Positions 21,783 to 28,951 of a DNA stretch of 35,249 bases are shown in pieces. The stretch lies in the IMG/VR virus record IMGVR_UViG_3300044620_000348, positions 1 to 35,249 of that record; one strand, given 5' to 3'. The notes under the pieces are model-generated. The model saw only the letters and a program-made list of their open reading frames with translations. It was not told where the DNA came from and made no database searches. The DNA comes from a virus. A program made the position numbers and the translations under genes. Numbering within the stretch: position 1 is the first letter of the stretch; each line of letters opens with the position of its first letter.

Positions 21783-23689
21783 TGGCACTTTCTACTGAGG
21801 ACATTGACAAGATTGTTCGAAGGTTCGCATACCAGTACAAGGGATGGGAGACCGCTTCGAAGAGTTCACCCATAAACCCCATCACCAAGGAGCGCACTGG
21901 TGTAACTCAATATCCTGAGTATTGGCCGGGGTATAACTATGCCGCTAAGATGTATGACAGCATCTTGCCGCATACCCGGCCTGACATTTACCCAGCTCAC
22001 TTGCTGAGTGTGCGCGCACCTAATCAGACTGATGCGCAGGCTGAATACATCAGAGCCAACTACAAGCCCACGACACTCAGCGTGTTCGAGGATTTCAAGG
22101 CTACGATAAGCCGCGCCTTCGCAGATCAGAATTGGTCAATCCGATACACGCCAGAACTTGAGCCAATCTTCGGGGATGATACGTTTCAGCGTTATGTGAA
22201 TAACGAGATTGAGAAGTTTGGCTCACTGGAGATGTTCGTCAAGACCATGCTTCCAACATTGAAGCTGATTGATCCCAACGGCATCATCGCTATCTCACCG
22301 GAAGATGTTGAGACCATCGAGAACGAAGAGGGCGAAGATGTGATAAGCAACGAACTTATCAAGCCGATGCCGGAATATTATTCATGCAAGAGCATCGTGG
22401 GGCAGAAGTTCGGAGAGTATTACATGGTGATATCCGATGACAAGAGCGAAGTGAAGGCAGGCAGCAAGATGGAGCATTCTGGCCTTGTGCTTGAGATATA
22501 CGACACCGAAGCAATTTGGAAGGTCTATCAGTACGGCAAGAAGTCCGACATGACATTCTCAGAGCCTGTGCTGTATTATCAGCACAACCTTGGATATGTG
22601 CCTGCACAAAAGCTTCAGGGCACTCCACAGCTCATCAATGGAGAGATTGCATTCCAGTCGCCATTCATAACGGCTGTGCCTTTGTTAGACCAAGTAATTC
22701 TCGATGAGTCATACTTGCAAATCAGCAAAGCCACAAGTGCCTTCCCTTTCATGGTCGCACTTGGCGAGATTTGCGAGTTCATTGACCGCGAAGGAAACAA
22801 ATGCCAGGACGGCCAAATCTTTGATCCAATCAATGGCGGTTACAGGACTTGCGGTTCATGTAATGGGTCCGGAGTGAAGTCAAGATTCTCGCCTACTGGC
22901 ATGCTATTAATCAAGCCTAAGACAGCATTGAGCGAAGGAGACAGTGCTTTATCTGGTGAGTACCTCAAGTTCGTGAGCCCTCCAATGGACACATTGAACT
23001 TCTTGCGTACAGAGATTGAGCAGCAGATGGCCAAGGCAAGAAGGATATTGCACTTGCCATCGAGTGACGAAAGCGGAACCATTGGCGAAGCATCGACTGC
23101 AACAGGTTCATTGAACAAGCTGCGTGCGCTGTATGCCTTCATCAAGCCTATCTCAGACCAGCTGTTCAACCTTTACGAGTTCTGCTTGGTGACAATGGGG
23201 CAAATGCGATACGGCGAATTCTTTGGCGGTGTGAACTTGGTGTATCCAACATCGTTCGACATATCAACTCCGAGCGACTACCTTGCTGTCATCAGCGAAG
23301 GCGTGAAGGCTGGTGTACCTCCATCGATTACATTCAGTAATGTCTACAACTACATCCGAGCAATTCACTACACAGATGAGGAGACCTCAGCGATTTACGA
23401 CCTGATTATCAATGCGGATGAGTTGCTACTGATGAGTAGTGCAGACATCGCGTTGCGTGTTGCAAATGGCACGGTTGAGAAGTACCAAGATGTGATTCAC
23501 CACAGCGCACCTCAGCTGATCATGGAGCTCATTCGCAACTACATCCCTACTGAAGATGCACCTCGCTTCATTGATTTACCAATGAGCGAACAGATTGCAG
23601 CATTGAATCGCTTGGCATCGGATAAGATAGGCACGCAACTGGATCCAATCCAACAGGCGCAACAGGAGCTACTGAATGGCATCATTTGA
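21782..23689 (+). CDS. Portal protein
   Basis: The 635-aa protein has the length and layout of a siphovirus portal: an alpha-helical N-terminus (AEYIRANYKPTTLSVFEDF), a wing with mixed strands, a long crown-like C-terminal helical part, and the stem-like stretch FLRTEIEQQMAKARRIL. A cysteine cluster (CEFIDREGNKC, then CGSCNGSG, near 335-360) forms a DnaJ-like zinc knuckle, an insertion I associate with portals of Bacteroidetes phages. It forms the head vertex through which DNA is packaged, and it overlaps the Mu F-like gene by 14 nt. Confidence 0.8.
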   Translation: MALSTEDIDKIVRRFAYQYKGWETASKSSPINPITKERTGVTQYPEYWPGYNYAAKMYDSILPHTRPDIYPAHLLSVRAPNQTDAQAEYIRANYKPTTLSVFEDFKATISRAFADQNWSIRYTPELEPIFGDDTFQRYVNNEIEKFGSLEMFVKTMLPTLKLIDPNGIIAISPEDVETIENEEGEDVISNELIKPMPEYYSCKSIVGQKFGEYYMVISDDKSEVKAGSKMEHSGLVLEIYDTEAIWKVYQYGKKSDMTFSEPVLYYQHNLGYVPAQKLQGTPQLINGEIAFQSPFITAVPLLDQVILDESYLQISKATSAFPFMVALGEICEFIDREGNKCQDGQIFDPINGGYRTCGSCNGSGVKSRFSPTGMLLIKPKTALSEGDSALSGEYLKFVSPPMDTLNFLRTEIEQQMAKARRILHLPSSDESGTIGEASTATGSLNKLRALYAFIKPISDQLFNLYEFCLVTMGQMRYGEFFGGVNLVYPTSFDISTPSDYLAVISEGVKAGVPPSITFSNVYNYIRAIHYTDEETSAIYDLIINADELLLMSSADIALRVANGTVEKYQDVIHHSAPQLIMELIRNYIPTEDAPRFIDLPMSEQIAALNRLASDKIGTQLDPIQQAQQELLNGII

Positions 23690-24587
23690 TTCGTTAGTTC
23701 GCGATAAGATTGCGCTGTTCGAGTCAGTGCCTGAGAAGCTGGCAACGGCTGCTCAGAAGACTCAAGCTGAGATATGGCGCAAGATTCGCCCTATCTTGGA
23801 GGATATGGATGTCACAGCTGCTGGAAACATCGAGCAGACTGAAGGCAACATAAGGCGCATTGCACTTATCAGCGATGAACTAAAGAAGGTGCTTGCAGGC
23901 AGTGAATATCGCGAAGCAGTTCGTGCCTTCCTTAGTTCGATTGATGAAGGCGTGCAGTTGACAAATGAGATTGCACGTACATTCGAGAGTGCATTCGAGC
24001 CTACTGAAGTGCAGAAGCAATTGCTGCAACTTAGCAAGCAGAATGCAATAAACACATTCTTTGGTGCTGGGCTGGATGCAAGATTCACGCAGCCATTCCT
24101 TGAGCAGCTGACAACCAACATCGCAGCAAGGTCACCACTACGCGAGACCGTTGCAGCATTGGAGGGAATAGTCACCGGCACAGAGGCGAATGATGGCAGG
24201 CTACTTGCCAACATCAAGACCACAGCAACAACTGCTCAGGCTGTTGCGGATAGAAGCTATTCAGCGGCTGTGAATGACGAACTTGGGATTGAGTGGTTCG
24301 AATATCTTGGCGGCGAGATACCTACAACACGGCCCTTCTGTGAGCATCGTGAAGGGGAGATATTCCACCGCAAGGAGATTGAAGCATGGGGAGACGGCAA
24401 GAATAGTGGTGGCATAAGAGACATACGTGACGGCACTTGGGCTGGGCGCATAGATGGCACAGATAGCAAGTCAATCTTCACTTTAGTGGGTGGGTGGAAT
24501 TGCCGACACTATCTGGTGCCAGTGCCCGATCGTAAAGTGCCGGAGACGGTAAAAGCAAGAGCAAGAGCCGAGGGGTTTTATGATTAA
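23676..24587 (+). CDS. Head morphogenesis protein, Mu gpF-like
   Basis: The C-terminal third of this 303-aa protein carries the Mu F signature: RPFCEHREGEIFHRKEIEAW, a GTWAGRIDGTDSKSIF segment and a final GGWNCRHYLVPV. The N-terminal two thirds are helical. Mu F-like minor head proteins bind the portal and enter the prohead; their exact activity is unsettled. Position after the portal is standard. A promoter -7 box follows 10 nt after its stop. Confidence 0.8.
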   Translation: MASFDSLVRDKIALFESVPEKLATAAQKTQAEIWRKIRPILEDMDVTAAGNIEQTEGNIRRIALISDELKKVLAGSEYREAVRAFLSSIDEGVQLTNEIARTFESAFEPTEVQKQLLQLSKQNAINTFFGAGLDARFTQPFLEQLTTNIAARSPLRETVAALEGIVTGTEANDGRLLANIKTTATTAQAVADRSYSAAVNDELGIEWFEYLGGEIPTTRPFCEHREGEIFHRKEIEAWGDGKNSGGIRDIRDGTWAGRIDGTDSKSIFTLVGGWNCRHYLVPVPDRKVPETVKARARAEGFYD

Positions 24588-24596
24588 ATATTTTTT

Positions 24597-24604
24597 TACC
24601 TTTG
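24597..24604 (+). promoter_or_regulatory. -7 box of a leaderless promoter
   Basis: TACCTTTG, identical to the box at 8673-8680, ends 4 nt before ATG 24609. The -33 element is degenerate (TTT at 24576-24578, 18-nt spacing). It would start the scaffold-region transcript at or near the start codon. Confidence 0.6.
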
Positions 24605-24608
24605 TAAT

Positions 24609-24875
24609 ATGAGACACTTGATACTCTCAGATGGGCGCATTATCAAAGCCTCCGATATGGTGGCTGAGCATCTGATAAAAAAGAAAGGCGCGAAAGAGTT
24701 AGAATTGCAACCAATTAACACCCCTGAAATATATGCCGATCAAACCGGAGGAAGCACTGGAGATAGTGAACTTCCTAAACCTAAACGAAGCCGAAAACCT
24801 CGAGGAAGCAAAGGAGAAGTTCCAGGAGAACTGGGTCAACTCAAAGGAGCTAAACGAAAAGCTCGGAAAGATTAA
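24609..24875 (+). CDS. Small basic hypothetical protein overlapping the scaffold gene
   Basis: ATG 24609 lies 4 nt after a -7 box, which supports it as a real start. The 88-aa protein has a folded-looking first half (RHLILSDGRIIKASDMVAEH) and a very basic, proline/glycine-rich tail (KPKRSRKPRGSKGE). The last 143 nt are also read in another frame as the start of the scaffold gene. The tail could bind DNA or the capsid interior. No family is recognised. Confidence 0.6.
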   Translation: MRHLILSDGRIIKASDMVAEHLIKKKGAKELELQPINTPEIYADQTGGSTGDSELPKPKRSRKPRGSKGEVPGELGQLKGAKRKARKD

Positions 24876-25557
24876 CGGCACCATTGCACATGTTGCCAAG
24901 CGTGCTTTCGAACCTTTCGGAGTTACCCTCACTGAGGAAGATTTCAAAGACAAGAAGGCGCAAGATGTTTTACGCATGGCCTCAGAGCGAGCTCGCGAGG
25001 CTTATGAGAAGCAGCAAGATGAATGGCAGCAACGTGCTGACAAGTCAGGCTCAGAGGAACTTGTAAAAGAGTGGGAGAAGAAATACAAATCTCTCGAGCG
25101 CAAAGTTGGTGAGATTGACACTGCACGCCAAGAAGCCATTAATCAGTTCGACCAGTTCAAGCTGAAGATGGCAGAGGAGCAAAAGCAGAGCAAGATAAAC
25201 CATACATTCGAGCGCGAACTTGGAGCCATCAAGCTTGATCCTTCCGTGAATGAATTCACCATCAAAGGATTTAAGGCTACCATCAGCGAGAAGTATGCAA
25301 TCGACTTGGAAGAGGACGGCAATATATTCGTGAAAGATAAGAACAGCGGCGAGCGATTGAAGAGCAAGGAGAAGGCAGGGTCATTCCTTAACCTCTCTGA
25401 TGTGCTGCTTCAGGAAGCAACTGCTGCCGGCATCATCCAAAAGAATCCATCAGCAGGGCAAAGAGTGCCGAGACCAGGTGCGCCAATGGTGCCACAATTG
25501 GAGTCACAATCAGACAAGAAGATACGCGGCATCAACCCTCGATTCTTTGCGAAATGA
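24733..25557 (+). CDS. Probable capsid scaffolding protein
   Basis: The 274-aa protein is charged and mostly helical, with a long coiled-coil (about 95-160) and a proline-rich C-terminus (RVPRPGAPMVPQ) ending in a basic GINPRFFAK that could contact capsid subunits. This composition and the place between portal/Mu F and major capsid genes are typical of scaffolds. No protease gene is evident, so it may leave the prohead intact or be self-contained. The start overlaps the upstream gene by 143 nt; later in-frame starts would cut into the helical part. Confidence 0.7.
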   Translation: MPIKPEEALEIVNFLNLNEAENLEEAKEKFQENWVNSKELNEKLGKINGTIAHVAKRAFEPFGVTLTEEDFKDKKAQDVLRMASERAREAYEKQQDEWQQRADKSGSEELVKEWEKKYKSLERKVGEIDTARQEAINQFDQFKLKMAEEQKQSKINHTFERELGAIKLDPSVNEFTIKGFKATISEKYAIDLEEDGNIFVKDKNSGERLKSKEKAGSFLNLSDVLLQEATAAGIIQKNPSAGQRVPRPGAPMVPQLESQSDKKIRGINPRFFAK

Positions 25558-25715
25558 CAATCAAGCAAGCATACAAAGTATTGAAGCATCATGCGGATTG
25601 GAGGCAAGGGCTGAACAGCGAAATGGTGGAACCAGCACAGCTAACCAAAGCACTTGAGATTGTGCTTGCATATTTGGAGAATAAAATAAAAATGACCACG
25701 TATGCCACAGTATGA
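25554..25715 (+). CDS. Small conserved protein, 53 aa
   Basis: ATG 25554 overlaps the scaffold stop (ATGA). The peptide begins MTIKQAYKVLKHHADWRQG and continues with VEPAQLTKALEIVLAYLENK. The pattern (a helix, WRxG, 'P..L..ALxxVixxL') recurs in small phage proteins of unknown function. It ends 14 nt inside the next gene. Confidence 0.65.
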   Translation: MTIKQAYKVLKHHADWRQGLNSEMVEPAQLTKALEIVLAYLENKIKMTTYATV

Positions 25716-25974
25716 AGGTTTCAACGTGACCTCCTCGGAACGTGTTGGGAAAAAATATAAGGCGGTAGATGATGACGGCAATGAGATTCACTTTGGTGCT
25801 GAAGGCTATCGGATTAAGCCCGGCACGGATGCAGGGAATTCTTACTGTGCTCGTAGTGCTGGCATCCCTTCTGAGAAAGGCTCGGCGAATTGGTGGGCTC
25901 GGCAGCTTTGGAGCTGCGAGGGTAAAAGGTCGGTAAGCGACAAACCTTTTTTTGGTAAAATCGAATTGCCTTAA
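25702..25974 (+). CDS. Small hypothetical protein of the head region, 90 aa
   Basis: The 90-aa protein has GKKYKAVDDDGNEIHFGAEG, then NSYCARSAGI and SANWWARQLWSC. The order 'HFG... YC.R... W' recalls DUF5754-like proteins seen in phages and giant viruses, but I cannot assign it firmly. It lies between scaffold and capsid genes, just before a promoter. The function is unknown. Confidence 0.55.
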   Translation: MPQYEGFNVTSSERVGKKYKAVDDDGNEIHFGAEGYRIKPGTDAGNSYCARSAGIPSEKGSANWWARQLWSCEGKRSVSDKPFFGKIELP

Positions 25975-25982
25975 TATATTTG
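25951..25982 (+). promoter_or_regulatory. Promoter with no gene before the next terminator
   Basis: TTTG at 25951-25954 and TATATTTG at 25975-25982 have 20 nt between them. The -33 box lies in the end of the upstream gene, and the -7 box starts right after its TAA. Transcription would start near 25988 and meet a strong terminator 30-60 nt later. Confidence 0.55.
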
Positions 25983-25987
25983 CCCTG

Positions 25988-26048
25988 TTTCATAGTACAA
26001 AGTATACGTTAAGGAAATGACTGCAAGCGACGGCAGTCATTTTTTTTT
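25988..26048 (+). ncRNA. Candidate small RNA of about 60 nt
   Basis: A consensus promoter (25951-25982) and a perfect intrinsic terminator (26016-26048) bracket about 60 nt with no credible reading frame. The body contains GTATAC and ends in the terminator hairpin. Either it is a small RNA, or the terminator simply ends the upstream operon and the promoter match is accidental. Which is true cannot be settled from sequence. Confidence 0.4.
26016..26048 (+). terminator. Intrinsic terminator before the capsid promoter
   Basis: AATGACTGC (26016-26024) pairs with GCAGTCATT (26033-26041) over 9 bp around an 8-nt loop, followed by a run of T to 26048. The -33 box of the capsid promoter (TTTG 26046-26049) begins inside the T run, so the two signals are back to back. 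Confidence 0.85.
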
Positions 26049-26077
26049 GCTCAATTCGTAGCGACTCCATATCTTTG
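26046..26077 (+). promoter_or_regulatory. Promoter of the major capsid gene
   Basis: TTTG at 26046-26049 and TATCTTTG at 26070-26077 have 20 nt between them. Together with the terminator just upstream and another after the capsid gene, it makes the capsid message a separate unit with a leader of about 95 nt. Confidence 0.75.
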
Positions 26078-26090
26078 CAATTCTATGATG

Positions 26091-26170
26091 ATGTAGTGAG
26101 TGCCAACTTTATCGGCACAAAGTAGGCGCAACCTTCCGGCCTAATAACTGAAGGAACTTCCAAACTACAT
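26091..26170 (+). promoter_or_regulatory. Structured 5' leader with pseudoknot (capsid gene)
   Basis: ATGTAGT (26091-26097) pairs with ACTACAT (26164-26170), which ends 7 nt before ATG 26178. Inside are a hairpin GTGCC (26100-26104)/GGCAC (26114-26118) and an H-type pseudoknot: TAGGC (26123-26127) with GCCTA (26139-26143), and CCTTC (26132-26136) with GAAGG (26150-26154). Loops are 4, 2 and 6 nt. Stem 1 differs from the tail-tube leader by one compensatory pair, stem 2 completely. Confidence 0.6.
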
Positions 26171-26177
26171 TTCAATC

Positions 26178-27227
26178 ATGTCTATATCTCGCATTCTATC
26201 GGAGTGTCCTAATGTGCAAATGTCACTTAGCGAACTCTTTATCGAAGTTGGTCAGCGTGAGCAATTGCCTTTCTTAGAGTTTTTGCTTTCACCTGAAAAC
26301 ACTAAACTAATCCGCACTGAAGTTTCTCCAGGCGGTGGAAAATTAAAAACCGTTCAAGCACGTTGGATTCAGCGTTTACCTGAGACCGAAGTTGATGAAG
26401 AAGGTGACATCCTTGCTTGTACTTCAACCAACACTTATGGTGACAGCACAACTACTTACACAGTTGATGTGACTGACACTTACCAAGCATCTCAGTTGAT
26501 CAATGCTGCTGACATCGCTCGTCATTGCCAAGAGAACTCTCGCTATGTGCTTGAGTCGGTTATGCGTTTGATGGATGTTCTTGATCGCAAGGTTGCTTCT
26601 GTTGCTGCTGTTCAGGCTGTTGCTGACATCGGAAACTGGGGCACTGAAGTTGAAGGTTACTACACTGTAACTGGTGACTGCTTGCAAATTGCTACTCGTC
26701 AGAGTGGCGGTCAAGCATTGAATGAGTTCGCACTTGCTGACATCCTTCAAGCAACTCGCATGGCTAACTATCCAGGCGCGCCTGTGGTATTTGGTGGTGC
26801 TGAAATGCAGCGTTATGCTAATGCTGTGCAAGCTGGTTGCTGCACGCAGTTCGGCATCGACTTGTTGGCTATCAGCCAGCAGAACGGATTCGGCTTCGCT
26901 TACGATTCTCGCGTTGCTGCTGCTCAAGGTTCTCAGTTAAAGAACTTGGTGACAACTGCCGGAGCAATCCAGTGGTTATCATTCAACTTGGCTGATTGGA
27001 ACACTGGCATCACTCCTGTTGCTGGATCAAACTACTCAAAGACTTTGGTGTTCACACCTGCTGGTCTTCCAGTTGATTTGACCATGAAGGATGATTGCGG
27101 AAACTTGTCAATCGTGTTGACTACAACTGGAAAGATTGTAACTCTTCCGACTGATATCTACGAGTCTTCTGACAAGTATGCTGGTGTTAACTATGTTAAC
27201 TGTGTTCAGATTGCAAACCCGGCATAG
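26178..27227 (+). CDS. Major capsid protein
   Basis: The 349-aa protein follows the scaffold and has a mix typical of HK97-fold capsids: an N-terminal helical arm (SLSELFIEVGQREQLPFLEF), a long helix (RHCQENSRYVLESVMRLMDVLD), and beta-rich A/P domains. It is flanked by its own promoter, structured leader and terminator, as expected for the most abundant virion protein. The zero-frame stop is TAG 27225-27227. A slippery heptamer 3 nt before the stop and an open -1 frame suggest that a fraction of subunits carries a C-terminal extension. Confidence 0.8.
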   Translation: MSISRILSECPNVQMSLSELFIEVGQREQLPFLEFLLSPENTKLIRTEVSPGGGKLKTVQARWIQRLPETEVDEEGDILACTSTNTYGDSTTTYTVDVTDTYQASQLINAADIARHCQENSRYVLESVMRLMDVLDRKVASVAAVQAVADIGNWGTEVEGYYTVTGDCLQIATRQSGGQALNEFALADILQATRMANYPGAPVVFGGAEMQRYANAVQAGCCTQFGIDLLAISQQNGFGFAYDSRVAAAQGSQLKNLVTTAGAIQWLSFNLADWNTGITPVAGSNYSKTLVFTPAGLPVDLTMKDDCGNLSIVLTTTGKIVTLPTDIYESSDKYAGVNYVNCVQIANPA

Positions 27228-27304
27228 GGTCGGTAGGTTTACTCTCGCAAGCCGATGAGGACTTATTGACCCAAGACGGATTAGATAATCTAACCACGCA
27301 ATAA
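27215..27304 (+). other. -1 frame C-terminal extension of the capsid protein
   Basis: A_AAC_CCG (27215-27221) has the X_XXY_YYZ form in the correct phase. From 27221 the -1 frame encodes 27 residues, GIGSVGLLSQADEDLLTQDG then LDNLTTQ, and stops at TAA 27302-27304, one base before the terminator. The 'LLxQxxxxLLTQD' pattern also ends the tail protein at 17856-19487, which argues that this is coding and not chance. Slippage would give a 375-aa minor capsid form. CCG is not a strong slip codon in E. coli. Confidence 0.55.
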
Positions 27305-27305
27305 A

Positions 27306-27333
27306 GGGAGGGCTTCGTGCCCTCCTTTTTTTT
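27306..27333 (+). terminator. Intrinsic terminator after the capsid gene
   Basis: GGAGGGC (27307-27313) and GCCCTCC (27319-27325) form a 7-bp stem with a TTCGT loop, followed by eight T (27326-27333). It is a textbook intrinsic terminator and marks the end of the capsid transcript. Confidence 0.9.
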
Positions 27334-27340
27334 ATCTTTG
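27333..27340 (+). promoter_or_regulatory. -7 box after the capsid terminator
   Basis: TATCTTTG begins with the last T of the terminator run and ends 14 nt before ATG 27355. No -33 element is visible because the terminator hairpin occupies that place, so the promoter may be weak or need an activator. Confidence 0.45.
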
Positions 27341-27354
27341 TAAAAACTAAAGAG

Positions 27355-28392
27355 ATGTGCATTGAATCACTACTCGGATTGAGAGGCTGCGAATCAGCAG
27401 AGCCATCGACTGGACTCTATATCGATGACCTCGGAATCAACCAAACATTCTTAGGGCAACTTATCACGGATCAATACAACAATGGCGTTGAGCTGTTCGA
27501 AGATAAGCGTGCCTTTGCATGGCGCAAGATATCGTCTGATGTGCTGACCAAACTCAGCCCGATGATGAAGAGCGACACTGTGATTGAGAACAAGCGTGTT
27601 GGACAAGTTGTGTCCAATTACTCCAATGTGCAGACTGCTCTGGGTGCAGGCAACTATGGCGGCATCAGGTTGAAGATTGACCCGAACACGGTGTCATATC
27701 TGAACTTCTACCTTGCAGATGTTAACCTTGCAATTGCATCGACCAATACCAACGTGCCGGTATTAATCTTCGACATGACCACAGGCAAGTTGATTCAATC
27801 GATCACTTATGCGGAGGGTGCACTCGACCAGTTCATCGGCAAGACACTCACCTCAGCAAAGCGGAAGCTTGACATTGCAATTGTGTATGAGTCAACCATG
27901 AACACTGTGAAGTTCACGCCAAAGAAGGGCACTTGCACAAGCTGCGGAGGCGGTCCAAAAGAATCGCATATCTGCCCTTTCGTGGATGCGATAGGGATTG
28001 AACTCACTACCGATGGCACGAATGTGCTGACCAGTACCAGCTCAAGATATACCACAGGCATGAGCCTCACATATAGCATCAACTGCGACCGCCAAGGATG
28101 GATGTGCTCAATCGGTGGGCTGATGGCCTTACCGCTTGCATATGCCACCGCTGTTGAGATTTACAACTATGCACTCACAGTAAGCCCGAATCAAAGGGTT
28201 AATACAACTGTTATTGTGAATAGGGGGCAGAATAAGACCGAGTTAATGGATGGAATCATGGCCGCACGTGACATCGCAGCTACACGCTACGGCGAAGAAC
28301 TTGGAGCGATGTTGCAGAACATGCGACTGCCTGATGACACGCATTGCTGGGATTGCAAGCGCAACATGAAGTACGTCACAGCACTTCCATAA
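27355..28392 (+). CDS. Head or connector structural protein, 345 aa
   Basis: The protein begins MCIESLLGLRGC and has STGLYIDDLGINQTFLGQL, a layout I associate with conserved structural proteins of Bacteroidetes phages, which I cannot assign to a defined role. A cysteine pair motif, CTSCGG near 197-200, and later SHICPF and CWDC could bind zinc. Position between capsid and completion genes suggests a neck/connector or minor head component. The start follows a -7 box by 14 nt; the next gene begins 1 nt after its stop. Confidence 0.6.
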   Translation: MCIESLLGLRGCESAEPSTGLYIDDLGINQTFLGQLITDQYNNGVELFEDKRAFAWRKISSDVLTKLSPMMKSDTVIENKRVGQVVSNYSNVQTALGAGNYGGIRLKIDPNTVSYLNFYLADVNLAIASTNTNVPVLIFDMTTGKLIQSITYAEGALDQFIGKTLTSAKRKLDIAIVYESTMNTVKFTPKKGTCTSCGGGPKESHICPFVDAIGIELTTDGTNVLTSTSSRYTTGMSLTYSINCDRQGWMCSIGGLMALPLAYATAVEIYNYALTVSPNQRVNTTVIVNRGQNKTELMDGIMAARDIAATRYGEELGAMLQNMRLPDDTHCWDCKRNMKYVTALP

Positions 28393-28393
28393 C

Positions 28394-28951
28394 ATGCCGA
28401 CACCAGCTGAAATTCAGAAGAACCTCGACATATTGTATGAGGGATGGACATCGAAGTTCACTCCTTTGTACGTGGCAGTTCGCGAATTGAAGCGCATCAT
28501 GTTTAAGCGAATCTTTGGCACTGGCTCATCAGGAGGGACCAATACAGCAGGCGAGAAATTGCCGACTAAGCCATACAGCACAAAACCGATTTATGTCAGT
28601 CCAAGAGCGTTGGCATCAGCACCAAGCAGATACAAGGTGGGTAAACGTGGCGAGCCAATTGAATCTCTTTACTTTCCTGGTGGATATGCGGAGCTGAAGA
28701 AAGGAACATCTCGCAAGCTTCCGCTTGAGTTGACTGGCAAACTGAAGGGTGGATTCCTAACATCAGAGGTGATCACTGAAGGACTCGAGGCAGCCATCAC
28801 AGTGCCAGCATCGGAGCTTGGCAAGATTGAAGGATTAGAAACCAAGTACGGCACTATCTTCCTGCCAACCAAGGAAGAGCAAGAGGCAATGCTTGAAGAG
28901 CATGCACAGCTATTAGTTGAGCAAATCATAAACGCAATGAAAAAATCATGA
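28394..28951 (+). CDS. Head-tail joining/completion protein
   Basis: The 185-aa protein has a helical N-terminus, then a GEKLPTKPYSTKPIYVS segment, FPGGYAELKKGTSRKLPLEL and TGKLKGGFLTSE, a pattern seen in phage virion-morphogenesis/tail-completion proteins (gpG/HK97 gp10-like). The C-terminus is helical. It overlaps the next gene by 4 nt. Assignment is by pattern and place. Confidence 0.6.
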   Translation: MPTPAEIQKNLDILYEGWTSKFTPLYVAVRELKRIMFKRIFGTGSSGGTNTAGEKLPTKPYSTKPIYVSPRALASAPSRYKVGKRGEPIESLYFPGGYAELKKGTSRKLPLELTGKLKGGFLTSEVITEGLEAAITVPASELGKIEGLETKYGTIFLPTKEEQEAMLEEHAQLLVEQIINAMKKS

